This document shows positions 43,138 to 54,934 of a DNA stretch of 64,000 bases, piece by piece. The stretch's first letter is position 1. The number at the start of each line of letters is the position of its first letter. Made by a program: the position numbers and the translations under genes. The notes under the pieces are model-generated. The model searched no databases and was not told where the DNA came from. It saw nothing but the letters and a program-made list of their open reading frames with translations. Source of the DNA: Notospermus geniculatus (taxonomy: Eukaryota > Nemertea > Pilidiophora > Heteronemertea > Lineidae); the NCBI GenBank assembly GCA_002633025.1, contig NMRB01000622.1, positions 58,843 through 122,842 on the forward strand, given 5' to 3'.

Positions 43138-43975
43138 ACAAACAGTTTTTCATTACACGTTTTCCGATCGTGTTGAGGTGACAAAAAAAACAATTCCAGC
43201 CGGGCCGGGCACCTCCAGCACGAATCGCCGAAGACAAAAGTGAACACGACATCCCAGGGGACATCCTTTGACAGGTATGTCAATAGAACTTAAATTCTAA
43301 ATCAAGATCAACTTTAAACACAACATTAACATCTCTGAAACAAACATAATTCGACATTTGTCAAACCTACAAATCCTAGGCCTACATGTACCTTACACGT
43401 AGAAACACTCATAGAAAAAATTAGCTTTACATTTCAAGTAAGCTTACACCACTTAGCAAAATAAACATCGTAAAATAGAGATTTTCAAACAGTTGGTTCA
43501 CCATCTAAAGCTCTCTGAGTTTCAAACCAGCTTTTCAATTCAACACTCTCAAAGATTTACCCTATCCGAATGGTCACAGAAACAAATACTGGCACCTAAA
43601 ATTCAAGATTAAACTCTTTTCAATTATCAATACCAAGTAACGACTAGAATTCACCTAGAATTCTTGGAAATGTTCACTTTGAGGTAAAACCTTGAAATTG
43701 AGAACCTCCATACTATTACAGAGAATAAATGCAAGTCCAGACAAGAAAGTGAATACAACAACAAACGCTTTCAAATAAGAAAACACAGTGGACAACTGAA
43801 TCACTAATTCAGGGATGGGGTAGACTGCCCAAACCCTGACGCGCACAAGACATGAGGTCATTCTTCCTCATCTACACAGTCTTGTCGCATTATCGATTGA
43901 GATCACAAGTCACAGCATTATTTCGGGAACAGCGCAAGAGTCCTAAATTCACAACACGAAGAATTTCCAAGAAAC
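43138..43975. other. Probable 3' end of the BEL/Pao element; no LTR pair confirmed
   Basis: Sequence between the Helentron and the integrase stop. A 3' LTR should lie here, but I cannot match it to sequence upstream of gag. A hydrophobic 68-codon minus frame at 43655-43861 is probably accidental. Confidence 0.4.
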
Positions 43976-44998
43976 TTAGGTATCATTTGGAACGTCTGTC
44001 CTCTCCGATGCTTTCATAAGCAAGATCAACCTTGAAATTGGGCGTCTCAATGTCTGTCCATTCGCAAAGCGCACTTCAACAACGCGAACAAGTCCGTCTT
44101 GTCCCGGATGCACATCGATAATTTCGGCCATATTCCACTCTCCACGCTTGAGCTTATCATCGACAACGAGAACGACATCGTGTTTGACGAGATTCTCACG
44201 TTCTGTAGACCATTTTGGTCTCGGTGACAGTTTCTGGATTCCTGAGATCCAGCGTTTCCAGAAGTTTTCGACGATCTCATTACATAACTGCCGACGTTTG
44301 TTCATATTCCCTACGAATGGAGCACAGGGAACAACTGGTGACGGTAATTCCCCTCTCCCAATCAGGAAGTGATTAGGAGTGACTGGTGGATCATCAAGAG
44401 GCGATGAGGAGACTGCTGTGATTGGACGACAATTGAGCACAGCCGAAATTTGAGCAAAGACAGTCTCCCACTCAATGAATGTGAGCTTGTCGGCTTTCAC
44501 AAGAACTTTCATCGCACGTTTCACTTCCTGCACCATGCGTTCGACAGCCCCTTGGTGATGAGGGCCATCTGGCGGACCGAATCTCCATTCAATGCTGAGC
44601 AGTGTGGATTGAATTTTGTCGTGATCCAATTTCAGTCCCAATTCACGTATCTCTTTGTCGGCTCCACGGAAACATGTCGCGTTATCGCTCACCATGAGGG
44701 CTGGCGCTCCCCGAATACTGATAAAACGTTCCAAAGCCTGGAGGAATGCTTCCGTGGTTAGATCTTGAACGCACGTGATATGTACTGCCCTGACGACCGC
44801 ACATGTGAAGAGGGCGCCATATCCTTTCGTCGTGGTATTCCGATTGAGTTTGACACAGATCGGTCCCAGGTAATCTACCAATGTAGTATGAAACGCAGGC
44901 GTGAACGGTCTGATTCTAAAGTCCGGCAANGTCACCAACAATCCAATATTTCTTGCGAATTTCAGCAACCGTGCGTAGGTGGCCCCCGTGAAGGGCAT
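43976..44998 (-). pseudogene. BEL/Pao integrase core and C-terminal domain
   Basis: A 340-codon frame. The DDE residues are visible: Asp in TTLVDYLGPI (about residue 42), Asp in LMVSDNATCF (105) and Glu in HHQGAVERMVQEV (153). The DUF5641-like C-terminal domain follows (WSTERENLVKHDVVLVVDDK, GEWNMAEIIDVHPG). An N at 44930 falls near the start, where the frame changes from the upstream RNase H part. Confidence 0.85.
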
Positions 44999-46304
44999 GT
45001 TTGTGTCTCTCGCGTGAAATCAATGTGGGTACGTGCCCTTTCTTCGGCAGCAAGTAGGGATGACGAACATCGTACGAGAGTGGAGCTCTGTCCACACGTC
45101 CTCCGACTCGGTACACTTTCTCTGATTCATCAAATATCGGATTCAGTCTCATGATGTGGTGATCTGAGAAATCAATGTCTTTCTGAGCCTGTCGGATCCA
45201 GTAAACCTCCGCTTCTCTAATGTGACGGAGGGACGGATGTTCACACAGTTTGGAGATCAGCTGTTTCAGCCATTGTCCCTTTGGCAAGTCTCTCAATGAC
45301 AGAATGCGGGCGGTAATCATCAGTAGGTGCGACCAACTTGAGAACTTCGTTGGATCCATAATAGGCTCCTCAGCATCAACACGTAACGCCAACACCTTAG
45401 CATTGCGAACATGGAACTTTTTCAGTTCAGTGTCCTCTCGGTCAACTTTGCTTTCCGGTTGCACTGGCCAGCAAGACGGTGGTTCCTGAAGGTAAGTAGG
45501 TCCCGCCAATACTTTCTTCATCCCGACGACGTTCGTTCCTCGTGACACAAGATCGATCACGTTTTCTTCTGAGGGTACAAATGCAATGTCCTTGATCGGA
45601 TCGAGTTCAGTGGTGATTTCACCCACACGGCATGCAACGTACGACTTAAAGGATTTTGACTGGCCCCTTAGCCAGCTGATGGCGGTTTTGCTATCAGTCC
45701 ACAACTTAACGTAGTCGATATCCAAACGCAATGCATCCCTGACAGACAGCAAAAGACGACTGAGAAGTAGTAGCGCTTGCAGCTCCTTCCGAGGGATGCT
45801 TGTTTGCTTCAGTTGAGTGACACGAGCGCGAGCACAGACAAATGTAAGCTCAGCTTTGCTGTCCTGTGACTCTGACCATCTCAGCCACACCCCCATACCC
45901 ATGGCGTCCTCCGAGGCATCAGCAGCGCCATGAAGTGAGACACTGGGCAGTTCCGATTGACCGAGATATTTGACGGGAACAAGACAACGATTAATTTCAA
46001 TTTCCGAGACATCCTGTAGATCATTCTGAATTGCCATCAACTCCGTGTAAAGATCGCTATCGGAACTAATGGGCGCATCCCATCCCAAGTCGTACTGCCA
46101 CAGTTTCTGTAGAATCATCTTTGGCCGGATGATAATCCCCGAGAGCATTCCAAATACGTCATAGTATGAAGCCGTATGCTTCAATATGCCACGTTTCGTA
46201 GGCGTGCATTCCGAGTGAACTTTCTTGACACGCAGTGTATCCTTTTCAATATTCCATTCCGTACCAAGCGCCGAACTGATTCCATCCTCCGGAACGTAAT
46301 CCAC
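44916..46304 (-). pseudogene. BEL/Pao RT thumb, RNase H and integrase zinc-binding domain
   Basis: A 462-codon frame. RT connection: TPTKRGILKHTASYYDVFGM. RNase H: HGAADASEDAMGMGVWLRW (Asp), SIPRKELQALLLLSRL (Glu), KLWTDSKTAISWL (Asp), NVIDLVSRG (Asp). Near the end HKHALHGGHLRTVAEIRKKY is the integrase N-terminal zinc-binding region. It ends at the frame change beside the N at 44930. Confidence 0.85.
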
Positions 46305-47324
46305 ATCGCATACTGTATCTCGGGTTTGTTGGAGATGAATTTCCGAATATGGATGTTGCCTCTGCCGAGAGTTCCCGTGAGTGTCATTTTCATACGTGAA
46401 ACAGTGTCAACTGAACGTTGGGAATCGTTGAGATCATCCATATAGAATTGCCCATTGATGACGCGTTGTATCTCGAGATCATCTGGCGCATGGGCCTGTG
46501 CAACGTGGCGCAACGCAACAACAGCAGCGGTGGGTGATGACTTATCACCAAATGTAACAGTGGTGAGTTCATATACTTGGATTGGATCGTCTGGGTTGCG
46601 GCGAAAGACGTATCGATGGTAACGCGCATCCTACTTTGTGAGTTTGAATGCCTGGAACATTTTTGAAATGTCAGCCGTCACACCAACCTCATACTCGCAG
46701 AGAGCATTCCAAATACGTCATAGTATGAAGCCGTATGCTTCAATATGCCACGTTTCGTAGGCGTGCATTCCGAGTGAACTTTCTTGACACGTAGTGTATC
46801 CTTTTCAATATTCCATTCCGTACCAAGCGCCGAACTGATTCCATCCTCCGGAACGTAATCCACATCGCATATCTCGGGTTTGTTAGAGATGAATTTCCGA
46901 ATATGGATGTTGCCTCTGCCGAGAGTTCCCGTGAGTGTCATTTTCATACGTGAGACAGTGTCAACTGAACGTTGGGAATCGTTGAGATCATCCATATAGA
47001 ATTGCTCATTGATGACGCGTTGTATCTCGAGATCATCTGGCGCATGGGCCTGTGCAACGTGGCGCAACGCAACAACAGCAGCGGTGGGTGATGACTTATC
47101 ACCAAATGTAACAGTGGTGAGTTCATATACTTGGATTGGATCGTCTGGGTTGCGGCGAAAGACGTATCGATGGTAACGCGCATCCTGCTTTGTTCATATA
47201 CTTGGATTGGATCGTCTGGGTTGCGGCGAAAGACGTATCGATGGTAACGCGCATCCTGCTTTGTGAGTTTGAATGCCTGGAACATTTTTGAAATGTCAGC
47301 CGTCACACCAACCTCATACTCGCG
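46141..47324 (-). repeat. Tandem duplication within the BEL/Pao RT
   Basis: The 559-bp unit 46141-46699 is repeated at 46700-47324. The YMDD-box region (FYMDDLNDSQRSVDT) and the flanking RT therefore occur twice. The second unit carries a further 71-bp direct duplication (47121-47191 and 47192-47262). Neither 559 nor 71 is a multiple of 3, so both break the frame. The units differ at only a few positions. Confidence 0.9.
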
Positions 47325-48542
47325 GAATCGAAGACCGATGTCAAATATCGTCGGGTTGATATACTCTCCTTTAGCCAAGTAGTCGTTCAATGAATATCCC
47401 TGAAATCTCGCTTTGCTGTCGTAAACCACGCGGACCGGTGTAGTTTTAGAGTCCTTCAAAACGGCAAAGTGGGGAAGAAACCACATACCAACTTTCTCTC
47501 TTAAGTCCCCTTCGAGCTCAGCTTGTGGCACAACACGCGCGACACCACGCTTGACTTGATCATCCATCTGCTTCGTATAAACTTCCCACTCATGCGGCTT
47601 GTTTTTGAATTGTTTCTCAAGATTGTGAAGTCTCTTCACTGCATATTCGTAGTTGTTTGGAAGATCTGACGGGGGTTTCCTCCACGGAAGGCTTATTTGG
47701 TAGGTCCCGTCCTCGAGTTGTGTCAGACTCTGTTGCATTCTCTCAGTGGCCCGTTGGTTTTCGAGATCTGCAGAACATTTACAGGGTTTAGGAGCCATTC
47801 CCATTTTGTCAATTCCGAGGAATTCCTCCAGCTCACTAGACGGCGTCACATTTATGAAGTTCACAGCAGTGGGCTGTGGCGAGTCGGAGAGTGATCCCCC
47901 TTGGATGTACCACCCCAGGGGACATCGTGCAGCGATAGGTTCGCCATCATTCTCACTGCTGATTTTCACATCTGGTGTCACAATGTCACTATTATCCACC
48001 CCAAGCAATACATCGATGACTGGGGAAGTTGCCTCACAAATGTCAACGTCACGTAGATGGCGGTACTTGCTGAGAGTTTCTCTGCTGACGACTGGGACAT
48101 CCCCACAGGGCTTCTTCATTTCCATTAAGTTCACCTTCCTGTTCACGTTTCCATCAAGGCTTTGAATCTGGCATTCAAGCACACGCAGCTTTCTGTGCAG
48201 GGTTTCTCCACCAGCGGTTGTGATTTTGTAAGTCTGTGTGACGTCGTGGTCACTAATCGGAATGATGTTCTCCCTGATAATTGATCCTTGACTTCCACTG
48301 TCGAGAAGTACACGAACTAAGTGCTTCTTGTTTCCATATTTAACGTACGCCATCACAGTAGGGAGTACACATGCTATCTCCGAGTCTGTAGCTAATGCTG
48401 AAACGTTCGGTTGAGTCTTGACCTCCTGAGCGGTGGGGTTCGGAGCGTTTTTTATTTCGAAGTGACGATACCCGTCTGTACCATACACCTTCGGACAGAT
48501 TGACGAAAGTGAGTGTCCACACCACACACTGGGATAGCACAC
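47325..48542 (-). pseudogene. BEL/Pao aspartic protease and RT N-terminal half
   Basis: One open frame from 48542. The protease has HLVRVLLDSGSQGSII (Asp about residue 81) followed by the DUF1758-like region (DVLLGVDNSDIVTP, CPLGWYIQG). After a linker comes the RT start: VGMWFLPHFAVLKDSKTTPV, RVVYDSKARFQGYSLND, VTADISKMFQAFKL and RYHRYVFRRNPDDP. It then enters the duplicated segment, where the frame is lost. Confidence 0.85.
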
Positions 48543-49858
48543 GGGCTAAAGTGTTGACAATTTTCCGGATTGAACGGCGGTTTCCCCGACACACAATCAT
48601 CGTGACCACATCTGTGACAAATCCCGTTCTTGTTCATAACGTCAAATTTATCATTCTGGGAAAGTGCTCTAAACTTATTGCAACCCTTGATGAAATGATT
48701 GGAACTTTGAGGGTGCAATGGGCACTTCTTACCACGTTTCCTTTGGTTTTCGTCATTCTTATCAGGTGGCGACACCGTGGCATTGTTGACTGATTTCGAT
48801 TGCGGAGTTTTCGATGAGTCAGATTTGTTTGATCTCTGCGTGGAATCCGATTTATTTGACTTTGAATGATGATCTTGAGGTGGGACTGGGTTTCTGGCTT
48901 TCCTCAGTAAATTGAGTTGGTCATGTAGCCACTGCTGCAGTCCATTTAGAAAATCCACGTGGTGTTCCTCGGGTAACTTCCTCCGAAGCTGCGTCAAGAC
49001 AACTCGGCCACTAAGATCAAAAAAGCATCCCGAGATTTTCGAAATGAGTCGCAAAGTTCTGTAACGTTTCTACAAATCGAGACATGTGACCGATGTTCAC
49101 ATGGCCCCGGTTATGATAGGCCTCGACCTTCTCAAGATCCGAGATAAGATTAAACGTCCACCAAACGATCCTTGTCCCCATACTCACTATCGAGAATTTC
49201 ACAAGCTCTGCCAAAGGTGATACAGTGTTTTATCTTCTGCTTATCTCGTGAGCGTTCCATAGATTCAACGAGCTGGTACAGTTTTTCAGCAGGGTCCAGA
49301 TCCTTCGTAAAATACATGAATTGCTCCCGGAATTTGCGATAATCACGTATGTCTCCACCGAAAGTTGGGAATTGGAGCTTGGCCATTCTGGACGACGGTT
49401 TCGGCTTAGATACAGGGACAGGTGCTGGCGTTAGGGCCAGAGCGGGCATCGCTGTCCTTGTCTTCTCCCTTATTTCCTCAGCCGCCTTCTCCCTTATTTC
49501 CTCAGCCTTCCTCTGCAAGTCACGCACTTTAGAAAGCACACTGTCACTGACTTCCTCAATGTATGCTTGTTCAGCCTACAATATCCGATTCTGCTTTCTC
49601 AAGATCAGCAGGCGTAGGGTAGTCGTCAGAATTCAAATCGTCAATACTCAGGTTCACAACAATATTGTTCCTAAGACTGTCAAGGTGTCCATGTAGTTTA
49701 GCACTGAGTTCAGTGAATACAGACTCAGGCAGGCCATCTGGTTTGGCGAACAGGCCTTCTGCTTCTCTACACAGGCCGGTTAGAGTTCGTTTGACATTAC
49801 CCCGGGCCTTTCTGGCCTCTTTGGGCGTCTTGGGTTCAGTAGTGGTTGATGCCATCAT
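48452..49858 (-). pseudogene. BEL/Pao gag, frameshifted
   Basis: The first frame starts at 49858 (MMASTTTEPKTPKEARKARG). A frameshift near 49570 leads to a coiled-coil-rich stretch (RDLQRKAEEIREKAAEEIRE) and MAKLQFPTFGGDIRDYRKFR, a DUF1759-type gag core. Further shifts near 49150 and 49030 lead to the C-terminal part with a zinc-knuckle region (CPLHPQSSNHFIKGC, NGICHRCGHDDC, CQHFSPCAIPVCGVDTHF). The overlap with the protease frame at 48452-48542 may be natural. Confidence 0.8.
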
Positions 49859-51261
49859 AACACAGGCAACGTTGACAGTTCATAAACGTGTAAGATTTTG
49901 ACGTGTTGGGCGCCCCATACGTTGAAAGTGACCTCGTGGTGGCGAAATGTACCGTTCAAAAGTTCGTTTTTTCTTACCATTTACACGTGATCGGAAAAGC
50001 TCTGTGACGTACACGTCGGAAGAACATGTAAACTGACTTGTTCCATCTATTGTTTCGTTTATTTCTTTTCGTTAATCTCATACAGAGGCGTCCCTTTTAT
50101 CAGAATTGGAGGAGTTTAGATCAGATGCCCCTTTTATCAGAATTGGAGGAGTTTAATGAAGAACATTTTCAGTTTCACAGTTACAATCGTTTTCAACCCC
50201 TGAACAGTCAGTGTAGGTTGAAAGAGTGGAATGAAAAGTCAAGTTTCACACACTCGAATTGACCTACTCGAATATGCTGCACATGCTAAAGCGATTCATT
50301 GAAGTCTGGATGGGGCTAATTCCTAGTCCAAATATTTATTCCATAATACAAATTACAGTTAATTACGGCACGACAATGAGCGAACACAATGCATTCTTGT
50401 ACTGACCGACCATCGACGCTGTCAGGCTAGAGTAGGCCGGTGGGGGTGTGCGTAATTAGGGACATAGTAAAATCAGCTTTCTCGAAGCAAATTTGCCGGA
50501 AAAACAACTTGGTAATTTCCTTATTTTTGGGTCGTTTACGACATTTAAAAAACTTTTATCCAGTACCAAAGTCAATCTAGAAAGAATGGAGTGACTTGCG
50601 CATCAATCGGGCCAATATCAACCGAGATTTCAGTCTTAGGCAGAAGCCCAATCTGTGGTTAATCTATGAGTAAACATGCTAATTGCACCTCCCCACATCA
50701 AAGGTAAGGGGAGGTGACCGCCGTCTTTGGAGTAATGGGCAGAAAAACGTAATGTAAGCTCTGTGATGCAATTTTAGGTCAAGTTCCTGCACTCTGAGAC
50801 ACGAACAATAATGGTCTTTTATCCCATTTGATTTTGCTGAAAATTTTTTTTGCACAATTTGCCAGGGGGGGGGGGCATTTGCCCCCTGTCACTATGCTAG
50901 CTACGGGCCTGCAGTTTATTAACATTATTCTTTCTTTACAACACTCGATTTTTCCAGCTTGATTCTTACATGTATGTGTACAAAATTAGTACGCTCACCG
51001 TACTTACATGTATATAGAAAAATGTACTTTTTAATTAATCAGTTACTTTTTAATCAATCAATTACGTGTATACGCCGGGTCGTGTTATTGAGACTTTATT
51101 GCTGCTGTATTCGCAAATAAAAGATCAATCCATCCCTATTCCAACTTATTATCGTTTTTATTTCTTCCGAACGTCATGTCATACGTTTTCTGATGGGGCT
51201 GTTAGAATGGTGCACTGAATCATCTAGCGCCTCTCATCACTCTGAAATCTAGGTGTGAACA
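49859..51261. other. BEL 5' flank with a Helentron scrap; otherwise unassigned
   Basis: 49999-50068 duplicates 70 bp of the helicase coding sequence at 43031-43102 in the same orientation (GTGACGTACACGTCGGAAGA). A 28-bp motif CCCTTTTATCAGAATTGGAGG is repeated at about 50090 and 50130. At 50866-50920 a G-run palindrome and TAGCTACGGGCCTG resemble one end of a hAT-type element; the other end is not seen. Confidence 0.5.
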
Positions 51262-51920
51262 CAGGCCTCTGGAGAGTTGGTCAGTGGAGTATTCCGCGTA
51301 AAATCGGGGGAAAGTGAGCAGACAATGGCCAAATCTATACCATATTATATAAAAAGACAAGGTATGCAACTCTTCCGACTCGATTTCAGCGAGAAACATC
51401 CAAACTTCATCGCGCCGCCAGAACATGAAAACATCATCGAATCTGAACAAACTCACTCACCGAGGATGCAGTGACATCTATATTTTCACAAACAATCCAC
51501 TTAACTGCCCAACTTTGAATTCAAAGCCCTCAATTCGCACCAGTTATTTCATAATTTTATGGAAGAATCTGCCCTTCGACCTGGCCTCCATTACCGAGGT
51601 CACTGCCGCGAATCGCTCAGTGATGCCGGGCTGAAGCAGTTGCGCGCTTCTGATTGGCCAATGCGGTATTCAAAACGTTTGTGCACTTGTGGAATATTTT
51701 TAATTACAATATTGACCAATCAGAAGCGCGCAATTGCTTCAGCCCGGCATCACTGAGCGACTGTTCTGGCGGCGCGATGAAGTTTGGATGTTTCTCGCTG
51801 AAATCGGGTCGGAAGAGTTGCATACCTTGTCTTTTTATATAATTAGATTTGGCCATTGTCTGCTCACTTTTCCCCGATTTTACGCAGAATACTCCACTGA
51901 CCAACTCTCCAGAGGCCTGC
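51262..51920. repeat. Nested foldback of about 660 bp
   Basis: The outer arms 51262-51424 and 51760-51920 pair (CTCTGGAGAGTTGGTCAGTGG, GATGAAGTTTGGATGTTTCTC). An inner pair lies at 51619-51665 and 51714-51762 (AGTGATGCCGGGCTGAAGCA). Both can be read as one element inserted in another. Confidence 0.8.
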
Positions 51921-52334
51921 ACTGTAAAAACGAATGGGCTCGAGAGGCCCATGATTTTGTCCACTACCTGGACACATGGGTTTGAAATGTGTTCAATGGA
52001 GAATGGGTCCATGGTGCCCAGAATATTTGTTCTTCGAGCCTGAAACGGACAGGTCTATATGTTCAAGTAACCCATAACGAGAGTTTCATAGGTCACTTTG
52101 GCCCATCTACGAATGCTACCGTGGGGTGTTGGCACCCATGAGCAGCAATAGTAGATGGGCCAAAGTGACCTGTGAAACTGGTCATTATGGGTTACTGGAA
52201 CCTAAGGACCTCCTCGTTTCAGGCTCGAAGAACAAATATTCTGGGTACCATGGACCCATTCTCATCTCAAACCCACGTGTCTAGGTAGTGGACAAAATCA
52301 TGGGTCTCTCGAGCCCATTGGTTTTTACAGTGTG
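51921..52334. mobile_element. 414-bp foldback with CACTGTAAAAAC ends
   Basis: Arms of about 190 bp; ends CACTGTAAAAACNAATGGGC. CACTG termini suggest the CACTA/EnSpm or Chapaev group, but no clear target duplication is visible. Confidence 0.75.
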
Positions 52335-52351
52335 TGGTGTGAACAATGGTG

Positions 52352-52887
52352 CAGTCACGGACATAAATTTTGTCGTCACCTGATACCGTGAATATTTCAA
52401 ATACTACTGGGCCAATTTTAACACGGTTGGTTCCACATGAAGATACATCTTATTGGTCATATTTCTGCATGAAAATTTTGGAAATTTTTGAGATGTCATA
52501 ATTATGTAATAGCTCATCAAAAACAAATCTCAAAAATCAACATTTTTATTACGATACACTTGAACTTTCTAAGGATTTTTGGCTTTGTTTCATTGAAATA
52601 TGTCGAGTGGTTGCTGAGATATTTGAGAATATCGAAATTTCTATAATTTGAGATTTTCATGGTTTTTAGGAAATTTTGATGCCATTAGAAAAAGATTTTG
52701 AAAATTTTGATTTTTAAGTTTTTTATCCCGATGAGCTGTTACGCAATTACGATATTTCCAAAATTGTGCTGCAGAAATATGACCAACAAGATGTATCTTC
52801 ATGTGGAATAAACAGTGTTAAAATTGGCCCAGTAGTTTTTGAAACATTCACGGGATCAGGTGACAACAAAATCTATGTCCATGACTG
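52352..52887. mobile_element. 536-bp Tc1/mariner-type MITE
   Basis: Long inverted ends starting CAGTCACGGACATAAATTTT and ending CTATGTCCATGACTG, then TA. The first 15 bases nearly match the TIR of the Tc1 at 10044-11692. No transposase. Confidence 0.75.
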
Positions 52888-53511
52888 TAATCCAATGAAT
52901 GCAAGTCCTGGTTACAATAGTCTTGTTATTCTTAACCTATGGTTTCTATTGCCATCTAATCCATCTTTGAGCAATAAAATCGGATTTATATTTTAATAGG
53001 GTGGATTCGTGTCACAGACAAAATCGTTTATGATCATGCGTGGGTGAAACAAAATTTCTCACGGAGGTCTACATAGACTGAGTCACTCAAGTCTCTTTCA
53101 CGCATGCGCGAACTGCGCAGCATTACAGAGACTGAGACCAACCTCAACAATTTTTGTTACGCGAATACCGAAAATCTGGTACCGATGCTGATTGGTCGAG
53201 TTTGAATCCAGCTGTTTACAGCCATGCTGATTGGTTATTGGGATCAGAAGATTGCAAAATGGCGGCGCTGTATCTAACGAACTTCAGTTCAGTCAGACAG
53301 AAGCTTAGCAAGATCGCACCATGGAGGTCTTTCCCCGCAGCACTGATGATCTGATCCTCAATCAGTGACACTAAAGGAGATATACACAGGTCAGTTGTGT
53401 CGTCTTTATCGAGAAATTTGTCGAAGATCGATGCCGCCGGGCGGGAATGATCTCGTCATTGACGGGGCAGTCGTGCGCAAAGCAGCATCACAAAAGTTTT
53501 AGACGTTGTGG
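52888..53511. other. Unassigned, with a possible first exon
   Basis: At 53259 GCAAAATGGCGGCGCTG opens a 32-codon frame with an N-terminus free of acidic residues (MAALYLTNFSSVRQKLSKIA), like a mitochondrial presequence. A weak donor (GAG|GTCTTT) follows. There is no second exon to support it. Confidence 0.25.
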
Positions 53512-53513
53512 CC

Positions 53514-53545
53514 AGACCCTCGGTCTCCCAACCGAGGGTCTGGCT
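53514..53545. repeat. Short hairpin
   Basis: CCAGACCCTCGGT and ACCGAGGGTCTGG with a short loop; the same arm motif occurs near 2790. Confidence 0.75.
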
Positions 53546-53605
53546 GCGCGAGACTAAGGTCTACATGAATCACTCTTTTAGAGGAAATGGTAAAATCACC
53601 GTATG

Positions 53606-53722
53606 CCTGTATTCCAGAAGCCTCCTTAACTCTAAGGTCCACTTTAAGCTTTTTTATTCTGCCCTGCAAACAATAGCTAAAGGCAGACCTTAGAGTTAAG
53701 GAAGCTTCTAGAATACGGCCCG
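53606..53722. mobile_element. Small inverted-repeat element
   Basis: CTGTATTCCAGAAGCCTCCT / AGGAAGCTTCTAGAATACGG plus TTAACTCTAAGGTC / GACCTTAGAGTTAA. Confidence 0.65.
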
Positions 53723-53761
53723 TAGTATAGGGAAGGTATGGGGGTAGAGGCCTAGATACAG

Positions 53762-53872
53762 CATCCAATATTATTGGACAATGTGGGGCCCAAGCCCGCC
53801 CCCCCCCCCCCCCACATCCAATATTATTGCACAATGTGGGGCCCAAGCCCGCCCGCCCGCCCCCCCCCCCCA
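53762..53872. repeat. Two units ending in poly(C)
   Basis: ATCCAATATTATTGNACAATG...GGGGCCCAAGCCCGCC followed by a C-run, twice. Confidence 0.8.
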
Positions 53873-53917
53873 CTCAGGGGTCAACCATACCGCATGTTCG
53901 TTCCAATTTTCACGGGA

Positions 53918-54934
53918 AAAGGGGTCATTTTCGGCAGCACTATTCAGGAAAAAATTCCCGAAAAACACTTAAAATAGGGATACTTTGAATGACTTTTCTG
54001 CCGAAAAATTCATAAAAGGGGTCAAAAGGTTCTCTTTCCGAAATAATAATAAAAGGGGTAGGGCCTATGAACTTCCTATTTTCAATGAAAAAGCTTGTAA
54101 AACGGGGTAAAAATCCCTTGGTGGACTTGGCCTTGACCTTAATCTTGACCTACCCGGTGTATTATTACAGAAGTGTGATAATGAGTAATTCTTCGTTTCT
54201 TCCGGGTCGAGACGTTTGTTGAGTACCGGTAATTGGATATTTGTCTCGGAACACTTTCCAAGCGTCGACTTTACACAGGCTATCATTTCTAAAAATGTTC
54301 CAGTCCTGAAAAAAGAGATATTTTCGATGATTGGAATGACCGACTTGCAATAAATTATGCAAACTGGGACTCACACTAATGCGGAGGTCAGGTCACACTA
54401 GGTTTCTTTCATAAAAAGACGCGCGCGCTGACACAACGCGGTAAGCCCAACCCTCCTCGACCACTTTATTGAATAGGAAGGAAAAGGGGTCATTTTCGGC
54501 AGCACTATTCAGGAAAAAATACCCGAAAACACTTTTCTGCCGAAAAATTCATAAAAGGGGTCAAAAGGTTCTCTTTCCGAAAAAATAATAAAAGGGTCGG
54601 GCCTATGAACTTCCTATTTTTCAATGAAAAAGCTTGTAAAACGGGGTAAAAATCCCTTGGTGGACTTGGCCTTGACCTTGATCTTGACCTACCCGGTGTA
54701 TTATTACAGAAGTGTGACAATGAGTAATTGTTCGTTTCTTCCGGGTCGAGAAGTTTGTTGAGTACCGGTAATTGGATATTTTTCTCGGAACACTTTCCAA
54801 GCGTCGACTTGCAGGCTATCATTTCTAAAAATGTTCCAGTCCTGAAAAAAGAGATATTTTCGATGATTGGAATGACCGACTTGCAATAAATTATGCAAAC
54901 TGGACTCACACTAATGCGGAGGTCAGGTCACACT
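53918..54934. repeat. Direct duplication of about 480 bp
   Basis: 53918-54397 and 54481-54934 are close direct copies (GGGGTCATTTTCGGCAGCAC ... CTTGGTGGACTTGGCCTTGA ... AATGCGGAGGTCAGGTCACAC) with an 83-bp spacer. Minus-strand open frames appear in both copies but differ by frameshifts and show no domain. Confidence 0.85.

Larger units (their letters stand above)
43976..49858 (-). mobile_element. BEL/Pao LTR retrotransposon, degenerate
   Basis: A complete gene order gag, protease, reverse transcriptase, RNase H, integrase, all on the minus strand, with several frameshifts, a tandem duplication in the RT and one N. The protease-RT-RNase H-integrase order and the gag type identify BEL/Pao. A possible primer-binding site lies just upstream of gag (minus strand TGGGGCGCCCAACACG, near 49900-49915). 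Confidence 0.9.

Noticed and set aside
43140-50000. LTR pair for the BEL/Pao element
   Set aside because: I compared the sequence past integrase with that before gag and found no convincing match; the 70-bp shared piece is helicase sequence.
53774-53977. Proline-rich frames in the poly(C) region
   Set aside because: Homopolymer translation; no supporting motif.
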